This document shows positions 27,510 through 36,105 of a DNA stretch of 64,000 nt, piece after piece (the first letter of the stretch is position 1; every line of letters starts with the position of its first letter). The stretch covers positions 1 through 64,000 of the forward strand of contig NZ_QPJV01000005.1 in NCBI RefSeq assembly GCF_003337315.1, written 5' to 3'. The stretch comes from Vagococcus fluvialis. Lineage in GTDB: Bacteria; Bacillota; Bacilli; Lactobacillales; Vagococcaceae. Below the pieces are notes generated by a model. The model worked only from the letters and a program-made list of their open reading frames with translations, ran no database searches and was not told the DNA's origin. Both the position numbers and the translations under genes were made by a program.

Positions 27510-30500
27510 TTACGGTGCTACTTCTAATTTATACTTCAAGATACCATTATATTTACCTAATTCTTGTACTTTAGCCACTCTGACAAACAATCCTTCCTCC
27601 TGATTCTTGTCAGTTAAAAAAATATCTTTTTTATAGAAATCAACATCTTCATAAAGAGGTGTACTTTCTTTACTAATTACTTTTGTTTCATTAAAATCTG
27701 GAGATTTAAACATGATATCAGCCAATAATCTTACACCTGATTCCTCATTATAAAAACCTTCTGTAGAGGCATACAGATTCCAATCAGGTTGCTTTTTATT
27801 GGTTTCAAAAGTATCAATTATAGATATCTTATTGTTCGTTTCAATCTTGCTCGGCTCCATACTATAGATATTTAACCAATCACTTTTTTGACGAACACCA
27901 AAGTTAATTTCATCAGGTACATTAAGTTCAACTTTTGGTTTAAAATAAAAATTAATCGTAAGATCTTCTTTTGGTAATTTGCTGTCTAACGTTATTTTTT
28001 CTTGTGTCTCATTTATTATTGTAGTGGTTTTTTCTGTTATAAAATCATAACCTTCAAATTCTGGCGTCATCTCTATATCATTGGCTTTTAGGAACTCTTT
28101 GATACTACTATGTTGATGCCGTAATTTCTTGTTATATGCTTTTTTTCGTTTCCCTTTTTCCAAGTTCTCAATAATGAATATATCTGTTTCTATATCATTA
28201 TTTCCTAGTAATAAATAGTTAATAGTTAAATCAATATTCATAACTGGTTCCCAAACATAGGTTTCATTAATTGGTGCTTTTTGAGTTTTTTTCTCTAGTT
28301 CTGTTGCTATACCTACAAAATCTCCTGTAGGTTTCCCTAAAGTTCCTTTACCTATAGATTGCCACTTACCAGTAAATTCAGTTCCTTTTGGTGTTATTAA
28401 TGAGGTATTATATAAACTCGTCTTATCTCCAAGTGTTAGCACTTTTAATTGATTCATTCCTGTAAACAGATTATTCATATCTGTTTTATTGGTTGTTTCA
28501 AAACTACTTAGATCCAATTCACCAACACTTCTTAAATCTCGAAACATCGATCCCATATTGGTCACTTGACTTGTATTAAAGGAGCTAAGATTTAATTTTT
28601 TAAGATTGTACATATGTCTAAACATATTACTCATTCGATTGACTTGAGAAGTATCAAGTTTTTCTAAACCATCAATATATTCAACCTTGGTTAAACCACC
28701 ATTAGGTATACTGAAAAGTAAGTTACTATCTTGAGGTGCCTTTATAGGTGCCTTTATAGTAATTTTCTTTATTAAATCAGAATTCACACAATATTTATCC
28801 TTACGATTCCAAGGTGATGTCGTATAATCACTTAGAGTTCCTCCATCTGTAAAAATCAATTCACCAGTTTTTTGGTTAAACTCCCAAGGTACTTCTCCCC
28901 AATATAATTGATCCGCTTCGTAAATCACAACAATTTCTTGTTTTTTATTAGTTACTTTGATGGGAAATTTTATATCACTGTTTTCTATTCCATAAAAATG
29001 ATAATCAGGAATTTTAGGTAAGTTTTCTTGAGATGAATAAATTGTATCACCTAAACGATAGCTATTTTCTATTTCTTTCCTTCCTAAATCATTTCCTAAG
29101 GTATCTTTCATCTGCAAAACTACTGGTTGAGGAATTGCTATCTTAGGAACTGATTTCATTTCATCTACACCTGTTAATCCTTTAGTTAAATCATACTTAA
29201 CTAAATATTGGGTAATTGGTAGGTTTTGATAAAAGTTTCCTAAAATTAAATGATTATCAGTAGTTGCCACCCCTTTAGTTACTAGTGTTTGCTTCAGAAA
29301 GTCAGTATCATCTAAAGCAGATGATTTATCAGCCCTTATTCCTCGATAGCTTAAAAAATTTGTGTTAACAGGGATTAACGGATTAAACACTTGTTCATCA
29401 TAGGCCAACATTTCATTAAAATCGATATCGTTTAATTTAGGAAATATATATCCTATTTTTTGTGTTTCCTTTTGGTTTTCAAAATATGGCATTGGGTAAT
29501 TCGACAACTCTATTTGAATCGTTTTTTCATCTATTTTGTCGCTATTGTCATCTACTTTGAATTTACAAAAATTCTCTATTGCATACTTCACTTCAGACTT
29601 ATTTTTTAAACTTTCTTGTTGTGTTAACACATTATCATAATTGGCATTATATATTTGATAGACATTTTTATTATCGGTCTGATATTCTGATGCAAACCAA
29701 TTATGACGAACAGTCGATTGACTCATATCTCTTGAAATTCCCTTAGGTGTGGTTATTGTTATTTTAGAAACTGGTCTCCTAAAAGTAGGTATATCTAATT
29801 CTTCAGTTCTAAACTCTATTTGGTCTACACCCTTTACAACTTGTCTAGATAAAGTTGTATTCTTCAGCTCTACAACATCATAAGTTGGTATTGTTTCTTG
29901 TTTTCTTAGGTAGACTTTAACAAACTCATCATTTAAATTTTCTTCATACAAAATAGTTCCTTCTAGCTTCCCCTCAATATCAACAACATCGTAACCTGGA
30001 ATAGTCTTTGGTTGAAAAAAGTATTTCTCATTCAGTTTCACTTCTTTAGTTTCTTGATACTCCTTCAATTCCTTTTTACTATCTGCGTCAATATATTGAA
30101 TTGTTTTTTTTCGATATGGTGTATAAGTAATTGACTCAATATACGTATCAAATGTCCCAGTAGCCCAACCAGTTGAAGCAGTACTTGCAAAATAAAAATA
30201 GTCTTGAGATTGTGGCATAGATAAAATATGTTGTGAAGAAAAATCTTCAAAACTGACATCAAATTTCATTTTTCTGTCATTAGCGTTATAGTTCATGATA
30301 ACTTCTTTCTTATCACTATTTACATAAGATCTTTTCTCATAATGTACAGGATCTGTCTCCCGTTTACCTCTTCCTTGAGTATCCGTTGACCAACCTTGGA
30401 AATAAAAAGTAGAAAAATTCCCCGGATCTTGCAATGCTTGTCCACTTTGCCAAAAAGAAGCATCTAAAGTGTTATTATAAAACACATCGTAGACTAAACC

Positions 30501-30944
30501 TCTTGCATTTTTAAGACCCAATATTCCCAGATTACTTCCAGACTCTCCATAAAATTTACTGTCATCACTATGAAAAATCAAACTCTGACCATCTCCAATA
30601 TAGTCAAGACGTGAAGTTATTTTCGGATTATATGATTTCATATACCCCTTAAATGTAAATGAATCTTTTGCAGACAATCTGTCTTCTAGATAAATTGCTC
30701 CTGTGGTTCCTTCACTTGGTGGCTCTGGTTTATATTCAGTTAATTGATATTTGACAATACCATTTTCGATAACTGCTGGTTTAGTTGTTCCTTCTATCTT
30801 GATTTTTTTAATTATATCTTCTTTATTTATTGTTACCGAGCCATCAGGATTTGGAATAACATCAGCTTTTACCTTTACACTTTGCCAAAATGTAGAGCTA
30901 ACTAATATACCCATTAATAGCAAGAATTTGACCAATCTTTTCAA
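27510..30944 (-). CDS. Large WxL-domain surface protein with lectin-like and BspA-type LRR regions
   Basis: This 1144-residue secreted protein has a signal peptide (to about 27). The N-terminal region (about 60-280) resembles the L-type lectin fold of WxL-locus proteins (SLIFHSDDSKFYGESGSNLGILGLKNARG). A MucBP-like stretch follows (about 285-350). DUF285/BspA leucine-rich repeats appear near 770-850 (LNLSSFNTSQVTNMGSMFR). The C-terminus looks like a WxL domain: PDWNLYAST gives the first W-x-L, and YNGILKYKLEVAP sits where a second W-x-L is usual, with Tyr replacing Trp. It would attach non-covalently to peptidoglycan and bind a glycan or host ligand. It is the last gene of the WxL operon; ligand and substrate are unknown. 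Confidence 0.8.
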   Translation of the reverse strand: MKRLVKFLLLMGILVSSTFWQSVKVKADVIPNPDGSVTINKEDIIKKIKIEGTTKPAVIENGIVKYQLTEYKPEPPSEGTTGAIYLEDRLSAKDSFTFKGYMKSYNPKITSRLDYIGDGQSLIFHSDDSKFYGESGSNLGILGLKNARGLVYDVFYNNTLDASFWQSGQALQDPGNFSTFYFQGWSTDTQGRGKRETDPVHYEKRSYVNSDKKEVIMNYNANDRKMKFDVSFEDFSSQHILSMPQSQDYFYFASTASTGWATGTFDTYIESITYTPYRKKTIQYIDADSKKELKEYQETKEVKLNEKYFFQPKTIPGYDVVDIEGKLEGTILYEENLNDEFVKVYLRKQETIPTYDVVELKNTTLSRQVVKGVDQIEFRTEELDIPTFRRPVSKITITTPKGISRDMSQSTVRHNWFASEYQTDNKNVYQIYNANYDNVLTQQESLKNKSEVKYAIENFCKFKVDDNSDKIDEKTIQIELSNYPMPYFENQKETQKIGYIFPKLNDIDFNEMLAYDEQVFNPLIPVNTNFLSYRGIRADKSSALDDTDFLKQTLVTKGVATTDNHLILGNFYQNLPITQYLVKYDLTKGLTGVDEMKSVPKIAIPQPVVLQMKDTLGNDLGRKEIENSYRLGDTIYSSQENLPKIPDYHFYGIENSDIKFPIKVTNKKQEIVVIYEADQLYWGEVPWEFNQKTGELIFTDGGTLSDYTTSPWNRKDKYCVNSDLIKKITIKAPIKAPQDSNLLFSIPNGGLTKVEYIDGLEKLDTSQVNRMSNMFRHMYNLKKLNLSSFNTSQVTNMGSMFRDLRSVGELDLSSFETTNKTDMNNLFTGMNQLKVLTLGDKTSLYNTSLITPKGTEFTGKWQSIGKGTLGKPTGDFVGIATELEKKTQKAPINETYVWEPVMNIDLTINYLLLGNNDIETDIFIIENLEKGKRKKAYNKKLRHQHSSIKEFLKANDIEMTPEFEGYDFITEKTTTIINETQEKITLDSKLPKEDLTINFYFKPKVELNVPDEINFGVRQKSDWLNIYSMEPSKIETNNKISIIDTFETNKKQPDWNLYASTEGFYNEESGVRLLADIMFKSPDFNETKVISKESTPLYEDVDFYKKDIFLTDKNQEEGLFVRVAKVQELGKYNGILKYKLEVAP

Positions 30945-30972
30945 GCCTATCCCACCCTCTCAAATTTATAAA

Positions 30973-31012
30973 AATATTTACACAATTTATAACAATAACA
31001 AAAACCATCCAC
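30973..31012 (-). repeat. Inverted repeat, left copy, beside the small WxL gene
   Basis: Read on the minus strand, GTGGATGG, an extra TTTT, then a 28-base stretch ending TAAATATT. It matches the copy at 31805-31840 (opposite orientation) in 33 of 36 aligned positions; the three differences are all transitions. It also takes part in a 10-bp hairpin (AACAATAACA at 30991-31000, TGTTATTGTT at 31018-31027). Confidence 0.8.
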
Positions 31013-31044
31013 TGTTATGTTATTGTTTTTTATTTCTACTTTTC

Positions 31045-31770
31045 TTAAATACCTGTTGATAATGTCCAAATTACTTTAGACGTATATTGTTTTCCAGCTG
31101 ATGTTTTTGGTGCTTGAATAATTAAGTTTGTACTCTCCACTTGAGTAGCCACACCAATTTTTTTCCCATCTTCTTTTGCTTTATTCATAATAACAACCTC
31201 ATTGTTTTTATCTGACTCTAATTCAACTTTTTTTGTAATTTTCACACCATGAGTTTCATCAGCAAAATCAGAGATTGATGTGTCATTAGCTGGATTTGGT
31301 TTAATATCACCATTTCCATCAGGAGTTGTACCTAAATCATATTTTTTAGCAGCTCCTAAATTTAAAATTAATTTTGAAGGTAGTGTTTCAGTTCCACTTT
31401 TTAGCTCATCCATTTTTGCTGTTAATTTCCATGGATCCCCTTTTTTACTATTTTGGTCAGAAACTCCTGTACCTACAGTATCGTTATCACGGTCGTCACT
31501 AACAACTAAATATTGTTTACCTTCCATTTTTCCTTCAGCAGTTAATAAAGCACCTGTTGCTGAATGTGAACCAAACTCAAATGCAGTTGGCTTGTGTACT
31601 AATGTTAAAACACCTTTGTAAGGACCAGTTACTACTTCATTTGGCCCTTCTGTTTTAAATTCAATTCCCACTGGTGTTTCTGCTTGTTTTACTTCATCAG
31701 CAGATACAACTACAGCTCCTACTAACACAAATGCCGATAATAATGTACTTGATAAAATAAATTTTTTCAT
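31045..31770 (-). CDS. Small WxL-domain surface protein
   Basis: The 241-residue protein has a signal peptide (cleavage near VVVSADE, about 25) and then one WxL domain filling the rest. GDPWKLTAKM gives the first W-x-L. YTSKVIWTLSTGI at the C-terminus gives the second, the classical paired motif of cell-wall-associated WxL proteins. The domain binds peptidoglycan and assembles with DUF916/DUF3324 partners and LPxTG proteins encoded beside it. AGGAGG precedes the ATG. The gene is bracketed by an inverted repeat (30973-31012 and 31805-31840), unlike any other gene in this operon. Confidence 0.93.
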   Translation of the reverse strand: MKKFILSSTLLSAFVLVGAVVVSADEVKQAETPVGIEFKTEGPNEVVTGPYKGVLTLVHKPTAFEFGSHSATGALLTAEGKMEGKQYLVVSDDRDNDTVGTGVSDQNSKKGDPWKLTAKMDELKSGTETLPSKLILNLGAAKKYDLGTTPDGNGDIKPNPANDTSISDFADETHGVKITKKVELESDKNNEVVIMNKAKEDGKKIGVATQVESTNLIIQAPKTSAGKQYTSKVIWTLSTGI

Positions 31771-31804
31771 CTTTAATTTCCTCCTAGATAGTTAAAATAA
31801 TTTA

Positions 31805-31840
31805 GTGGATGGTGTTATTGTCATAAGTTGTATAAATATT
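31805..31840 (+). repeat. Inverted repeat, right copy, beside the small WxL gene
   Basis: GTGGATGG followed directly by the 28-base stretch ending TAAATATT, on the plus strand. The GTGGATGG ends of both copies point inward to the gene. The left copy carries four more T after GTGGATGG. Confidence 0.8.
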
Positions 31841-31848
31841 CTTTCTAT

Positions 31849-32073
31849 TTAAACCAATAAATTTATTTGATCTTTCACTAAAATAAAGACATAAATAATT
31901 AAGCCAATATCAACTAATGAAATAATTAGTAGCATAAAATTTAGTATTAAACTTATTTTTGATAGATGTAGTTTTTTAATTAATCTTGTTGATTTTGAAA
32001 TTGTTCCTAAAAATATACCTGCAGAAAATAAAGCAATGGCACTTAATATAAAAATCCATAAATAATCTTTCAT
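31849..32073 (-). CDS. Small membrane protein of the WxL operon
   Basis: The protein has 74 residues, with two hydrophobic segments separated by a short basic loop (KSTRLIKKLHLSK) and no soluble domain. I do not recognise a family. The start is taken at ATG 32073 because GGGAGGG lies directly before it; an in-frame TTG five codons earlier is part of that site. The ATG overlaps the stop of the upstream LPxTG gene by one base (TAATG), so translation is coupled. Position suggests a helper of WxL complex assembly or export, which is inference. Confidence 0.6.
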   Translation of the reverse strand: MKDYLWIFILSAIALFSAGIFLGTISKSTRLIKKLHLSKISLILNFMLLIISLVDIGLIIYVFILVKDQINLLV

Positions 32074-32411
32074 TAAATTCCCTCCCAACTTGCTTCTTTA
32101 TAGAGCTGCTTAATTACTATAATCCCAATACCAAAAATAAATAATGAAATTCCTATCAGAATAATAATCATTGATGTTAGTAGTTCTCCTGTTTTTGGTA
32201 ACATTCTGAGTGGTGGTTTGTCATTTCCACCATCAATTAAAGGTGGTTTAATCGTTGGAATATCCACTTCTTTTTCTTTTTCAAATATGATGCCAATATT
32301 TGTGTTATTTTGATTTTCCGATGCATAAGTCTCTGTAATTCCTGTAAACACACACATAAAGACTAAAAAACAACTTAACTTAACAAATAATTTTCTACCC
32401 ATGTAGTTCAC
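32073..32411 (-). CDS. Short LPxTG cell-wall-anchored protein of the WxL operon
   Basis: The 112-residue protein has an N-terminal signal peptide (to about 30) and a short spacer with prolines. The sorting signal is LPKTG, followed by a hydrophobic helix of about 22 residues. The tail after the helix is KQLYKEASWEGI, less basic than usual. Sortase should link it to peptidoglycan. Such minimal LPxTG proteins are a standard part of WxL loci and may dock the complex. The start overlaps the stop of the DUF916 gene by four bases. Confidence 0.85.
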   Translation of the reverse strand: MNYMGRKLFVKLSCFLVFMCVFTGITETYASENQNNTNIGIIFEKEKEVDIPTIKPPLIDGGNDKPPLRMLPKTGELLTSMIIILIGISLFIFGIGIIVIKQLYKEASWEGI

Positions 32412-33508
32412 ATCCTTTTAGAGTTACCTATTTTCTTTCTGTTTTTTCTTTTTCTCTTCATTAGCTTTTCCCACTTGTTATTTCTAACTGAAATACATAA
32501 AAATACAATAAAAGAAATAACTCCAGTACTAATTGCTGTTATTTTTACCCATGTAGGTGTTTTAATTTTAAAAGCACTTTTCTGATTTAATTCTCTAGCT
32601 TCATCACCTTCTATTCTAAAATCCTTCGTTAAATGAATGTCATCATATGAATTTTTGGCTAAAATATTTACTGTATATTCTCCTGCTGAAATCTCACTTA
32701 ATCCCCAATCAATTTCTAAATCTACATTACTATTAGGAGCGAATTGGAAATCCGGTATTTTTGTTTGCTTAATTACTTTGTCACTACCTTTTTCTGTGAC
32801 TGTTGCGAGTAATTCAATATTCATCAGTCTTTTAGATTCTGAATTTTGAAGATTAGCTGTTACTAAGCGTTTTCCACGTTTAATAGTTGGTTTCACTTCA
32901 CCTAAATTAAGTTTTTTTAAATCTCCATTTGAATAATCATCACCAGATTCTGACAAAATTATACTGACTCCATATTGATACTCATCAACAATTGCTTTAT
33001 TTTTATCTTCCTCTTTACCTGCTGGTTTAAAAACTAGACGACCTATTTTAGCACCATCATAAGATTTAGTCGGTGGTTTAACTTTAAATGAAACAACTTT
33101 TGATTCACCAGGTGCTAATTCAACACTTTCACTTACTGGTGTCACTATTTGACTAGTTGCATGAGTTAAGCTTTTATCTTGTTTAAACTTATCAACGCCA
33201 TCAACTCCATATGTCAAAACACCGTTACTTCCTGTGTAAGCATCTTGTACAAACATCTGAATTTCTTGGGTCTCCTCTTTTTGGCTAGACAACATGACTT
33301 CAAATTTCTGTTCTTCGTTTGGTTCTGTTTTTAAGTAGTAATATCCTAAGTCAGGATCAATCTGAGTTGCTGGTAAAATTGGGGATACTGAAAATCCCAT
33401 TCCAGAACTAACGTCGTCTGCTAAAACCCTATTATTTAAACTAATCATGCTAACCATTATTAGTAACAATAAGGTAAAACAGATTAAAAACCTTTTTTCT
33501 TCATTCAT
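32408..33508 (-). CDS. WxL-interacting protein (DUF916 + DUF3324), second copy
   Basis: The protein has 366 residues from ATG at 33508. A signal peptide is followed by DUF916 (about 30-155, GMGFSVSPILPATQIDPDLGYYYLK) and DUF3324 (about 165-310, SIILSESGDD... and AKNSYDDIHLTKDFRI). One membrane helix and a very basic cytoplasmic tail end the protein. WxLIP proteins bind the WxL domain and peptidoglycan outside the cell. An ATG six codons earlier (33526) is possible, but GGGAG sits only two bases before the second ATG and at a good distance from the third, so 33508 is chosen. It overlaps the genes on both sides. Confidence 0.9.
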   Translation of the reverse strand: MNEEKRFLICFTLLLLIMVSMISLNNRVLADDVSSGMGFSVSPILPATQIDPDLGYYYLKTEPNEEQKFEVMLSSQKEETQEIQMFVQDAYTGSNGVLTYGVDGVDKFKQDKSLTHATSQIVTPVSESVELAPGESKVVSFKVKPPTKSYDGAKIGRLVFKPAGKEEDKNKAIVDEYQYGVSIILSESGDDYSNGDLKKLNLGEVKPTIKRGKRLVTANLQNSESKRLMNIELLATVTEKGSDKVIKQTKIPDFQFAPNSNVDLEIDWGLSEISAGEYTVNILAKNSYDDIHLTKDFRIEGDEARELNQKSAFKIKTPTWVKITAISTGVISFIVFLCISVRNNKWEKLMKRKRKNRKKIGNSKRM

Positions 33509-34142
33509 TATTTTCATTTCTCCCATTATCAGTTTCTTCTATATAAATGTTTACGTAGTATCCTTCGCCTATTTCTAAATCAATCTTATATACGATGTGT
33601 TGATTTGATTTCTTTTTAATCTTACTCACCTTTTGTTCAGCATGCTTTTCTGCTTTAGAAAGAGTTTTAAATGGGCCACTAAAGGAATTTAACCTTTCTT
33701 CATAATCATCTTCTTCCACATAAAGATATTTTACAGTGATGCCTATTGAAACCATAATTAAAAAAGAGACAACTATTAAAACGAGAAGAAAAAGAAATAG
33801 CTCATTAATTAGATTAATAGTGATGAAAAAAGTTATAAATATGCCTGTTATAATTAATAATGAATTTTTTAAGTGATATTTTTTAATATATAAAAATAAA
33901 TAAATTAAAAATAAAAAACTTAATGATACTAATATAAAAAATGAGATAAAGAAAGATAGTAGCTCTTCACCACGATAATTTAATATTTCTAGTATTTTAA
34001 TAATCGGTTGTGCTCCTTCAGTCGCGAAAACAGAAGCTTCTTGATAGACATAAAAAAACCGAATACTAAAAAAAAACCAAGCGAGTAAACTAATAACTGA
34101 AAAGGTACTTATCCATCTACTTATATTTTTTCTTTTTCCCAT
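33501..34142 (-). CDS. Membrane protein of unknown function between two WxLIP genes
   Basis: The 213-residue protein has four to five hydrophobic segments in the first 130 residues. A soluble C-terminal domain (about 135-205) includes FKTLSKAEKHAEQKVSKIKKKSNQ and YKIDLEIGEGYYVNIYIEETD. I know no named family. AAAGGAG precedes the ATG. The reading frame overlaps the upstream WxLIP gene by 26 bases and the downstream one by a few, an unusually tight packing that argues for a fixed stoichiometry in one complex. A role in coupling the WxL complex to the membrane is only inferred. Confidence 0.65.
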   Translation of the reverse strand: MGKRKNISRWISTFSVISLLAWFFFSIRFFYVYQEASVFATEGAQPIIKILEILNYRGEELLSFFISFFILVSLSFLFLIYLFLYIKKYHLKNSLLIITGIFITFFITINLINELFLFLLVLIVVSFLIMVSIGITVKYLYVEEDDYEERLNSFSGPFKTLSKAEKHAEQKVSKIKKKSNQHIVYKIDLEIGEGYYVNIYIEETDNGRNENNE

Positions 34143-35175
34143 TTTTGTCTCCTTTAACTTTTTTATTTGATATGTATTTCAGAACTATTAAGGAGCTAAC
34201 TAATAAAGTAACTATAGTTATTACTACTAAAAAAAAGACTTTCCTTTTTGAAGATTTTTCAATATCTTTATGCCAAAGCTGTTGATATTCATTCATTAAG
34301 GCATAATCTTTTTTAGTTACATTAAATGATTGCTCCCATTCTTTCTTAAAATCCTTCTCAGCTTCAATTTTAACTTTTATAACATATTCACCGACATCAA
34401 GTATTGTCTCTTCAAAGTAAATTGGAAACTCTAATGTTGAAAAAGGAGCCATTCGCATCATTTGTTTGTCATCTTTCATCACTATAGTTTTATCATCTTT
34501 CTGCATGATTTCAGTACTTACTGATAACTCTTCTATATACTCACCATTTAGATTAATTAAAGGCACTACAATAGCACTTTTATAATTTTTAGTACCTACA
34601 AATGTTTTTCCTAAATCAATAGAAGTAGCTACTTTGGTTTCTGTTTCACTCATTTTAAAACCAACTAAATATGAACGTTGGGCCACTAAAGCTCCCTCTT
34701 CTGATTTACTCGTTTCTTGAATAAATTCAACACCACCAGCAATTGAGCCATCATAAATTTTCTCTGGCATGCTAATCAAAAATTCAACTTCTTCTGTTTT
34801 TTTTGCGGGTACATTTAATTCATCTGGACCACTTAAAATTTCAGTAAAACTATATCCAACAGGTGTGTTTAGTTTTAGCTCACCATTTTCTGAGTATTCA
34901 ATGACTCCATTACTTGTAGTCTTAGCATTGCTATAACGTAACTTAAAATTAATTGGTTCTTCAGTCATATTACTTACTTGGATTTTTACTTTTTGTTTAG
35001 CTAAAGGAGTCATTTTTAAGTCAAAGTATTCAACTTCCTTGTTTATCTGATTATCTGGTAAGATAGTTTTTATAACGACTGGCATTTGACTCTCATCTGC
35101 TAATCCTTTTATTGAAAAGGTAAAAGATAAAATCAGAATAAAAACTCCTAGTATGATTTTATTTTCATTTAACAA
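34117..35175 (-). CDS. WxL-interacting protein (DUF916 + DUF3324), first copy
   Basis: The 352-residue protein has a signal peptide (to about 27) and DUF916 (QMPVVIKTILPDNQINKEVEYFDLKMTP...). DUF3324 follows (about 165-290), then one membrane helix and the basic tail NKKVKGDKNGKKKKYK. It has the same domain order as the copy at 32408 but is clearly divergent, so the locus carries two non-redundant partners, perhaps one for each WxL protein. The start is a TTG at 35175, with AGGTGA about eight bases upstream and no better ATG in frame. It begins three bases after the stop of the resolvase-like gene. Confidence 0.88.
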   Translation of the reverse strand: MLNENKIILGVFILILSFTFSIKGLADESQMPVVIKTILPDNQINKEVEYFDLKMTPLAKQKVKIQVSNMTEEPINFKLRYSNAKTTSNGVIEYSENGELKLNTPVGYSFTEILSGPDELNVPAKKTEEVEFLISMPEKIYDGSIAGGVEFIQETSKSEEGALVAQRSYLVGFKMSETETKVATSIDLGKTFVGTKNYKSAIVVPLINLNGEYIEELSVSTEIMQKDDKTIVMKDDKQMMRMAPFSTLEFPIYFEETILDVGEYVIKVKIEAEKDFKKEWEQSFNVTKKDYALMNEYQQLWHKDIEKSSKRKVFFLVVITIVTLLVSSLIVLKYISNKKVKGDKNGKKKKYK

Positions 35176-35178
35176 ATA

Positions 35179-35721
35179 CTATTCACCTACTCGGTCTGCA
35201 TACTTGTGTACAGTCCCCACTGACACACCACATAACTCAGCGGTATCACGTAATGTATATTTTTTTTCTAATCTTAAATTTCTGATTCGTTTAATATTTT
35301 CTTGTGATAATTTAGGACGACCTACACTTTTACTAGTTTTTTTAGAACGTTCTATCTTTTCTTGTACCACACGATGATTTTCTTCATTCAAGTCATGAAT
35401 AAATTCCATAAAATCCTTATCAGTCATTGAATTAAAAATTTCTTCTTTATTTAAAATGACTAATTCTATTTCTTTTTCTTTAGCTTGTTTAAAGAATAAA
35501 GCTAATTCTGATAGTGTTTGATATAAATTAGTTAAGTCATAAATAATTACCTTGTCACCTGGTCGTAAACTTTCGATAATAGTCTTTAGTGATTTATCTA
35601 TTACTTTTTCATTATTTTCTTCTCTTGGTACGTCAATTAAAATACTTGTCACATTTTGATTAATTAAATCTTGGTATTGTTCAGTTGTTATATCTCCATT
35701 AATATAAGCTAGTGTATTCAT
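35179..35721 (-). CDS. Resolvase-like HTH protein lacking catalytic residues, probable regulator
   Basis: The 180-residue protein has the layout of a small serine recombinase: an N-terminal resolvase fold (about 1-115), a long helix and a Hin-type HTH (GRPKLSQENIKRIRNL...YTLRDTAELCGVSVGTVHKYADR). The catalytic parts are missing. Where active enzymes have Y-x-R-V-S-T-x-x-Q it reads YINGDITTEQ, with no nucleophilic serine, and where they have L-D-R-L-x-R-S it reads LTNLYQT. It is therefore expected to bind DNA but not to recombine. As first gene of the WxL operon, it most likely regulates that operon. GGAG precedes the ATG. Confidence 0.75.
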   Translation of the reverse strand: MNTLAYINGDITTEQYQDLINQNVTSILIDVPREENNEKVIDKSLKTIIESLRPGDKVIIYDLTNLYQTLSELALFFKQAKEKEIELVILNKEEIFNSMTDKDFMEFIHDLNEENHRVVQEKIERSKKTSKSVGRPKLSQENIKRIRNLRLEKKYTLRDTAELCGVSVGTVHKYADRVGE

Positions 35722-36105
35722 TAATAAATACTCCTTTCATCCCTTTATAGAAACGCGTTTTTATTTATTTTTTACCTACTTTAATTTAAAAAACAATAAT
35801 CGTTATTTAAATGAACAAATTGATCATATAATAAATCCATCCCTTTTTTTGTTACTTCATGTTAGAATGGATTTAAATGTACTTTATCTATTGTGTGAAA
35901 ATACATTTCATATCAAATTAGGTAACTAAATCTTAGCAAATTATTTACTGTTAAAAACTTGCATTTAAATTTAATTTATTGCCTAATAAAAAATGTTACT
36001 TAACTTATAGACTTATAATAATATTTTTAAAAATTCTAGACAGTTCAAAAAAAAGTAATTTATTTTAAACTTTGAACTCCAATTAATGAAAATGAGGGTT
36101 ATTAA
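35722..36105. other. 384-base divergent control region, WxL operon / Mga-like gene
   Basis: Very AT-rich and without a credible reading frame. It must hold the promoters of both flanking units. A perfect palindrome AAACGCGTTT (35751-35760) lies 30 bases before the resolvase-like start, and a small dyad AATAA/TTATT surrounds 35800-35802; both could be regulator sites. A TATAAT at 36014-36019 could serve the Mga-like gene, but no matching -35 is visible. Confidence 0.5.

Noticed and set aside
30991-31027. Intrinsic terminator between the two WxL genes
   Set aside because: The stem exists, but on the transcribed strand it is followed by ATAAATTG rather than a T tract; the T tract is on the other strand, where no gene ends.
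35179-35721. Active site-specific recombinase or insertion element
   Set aside because: Catalytic serine and arginine motifs are absent, and no terminal repeats flank this gene.
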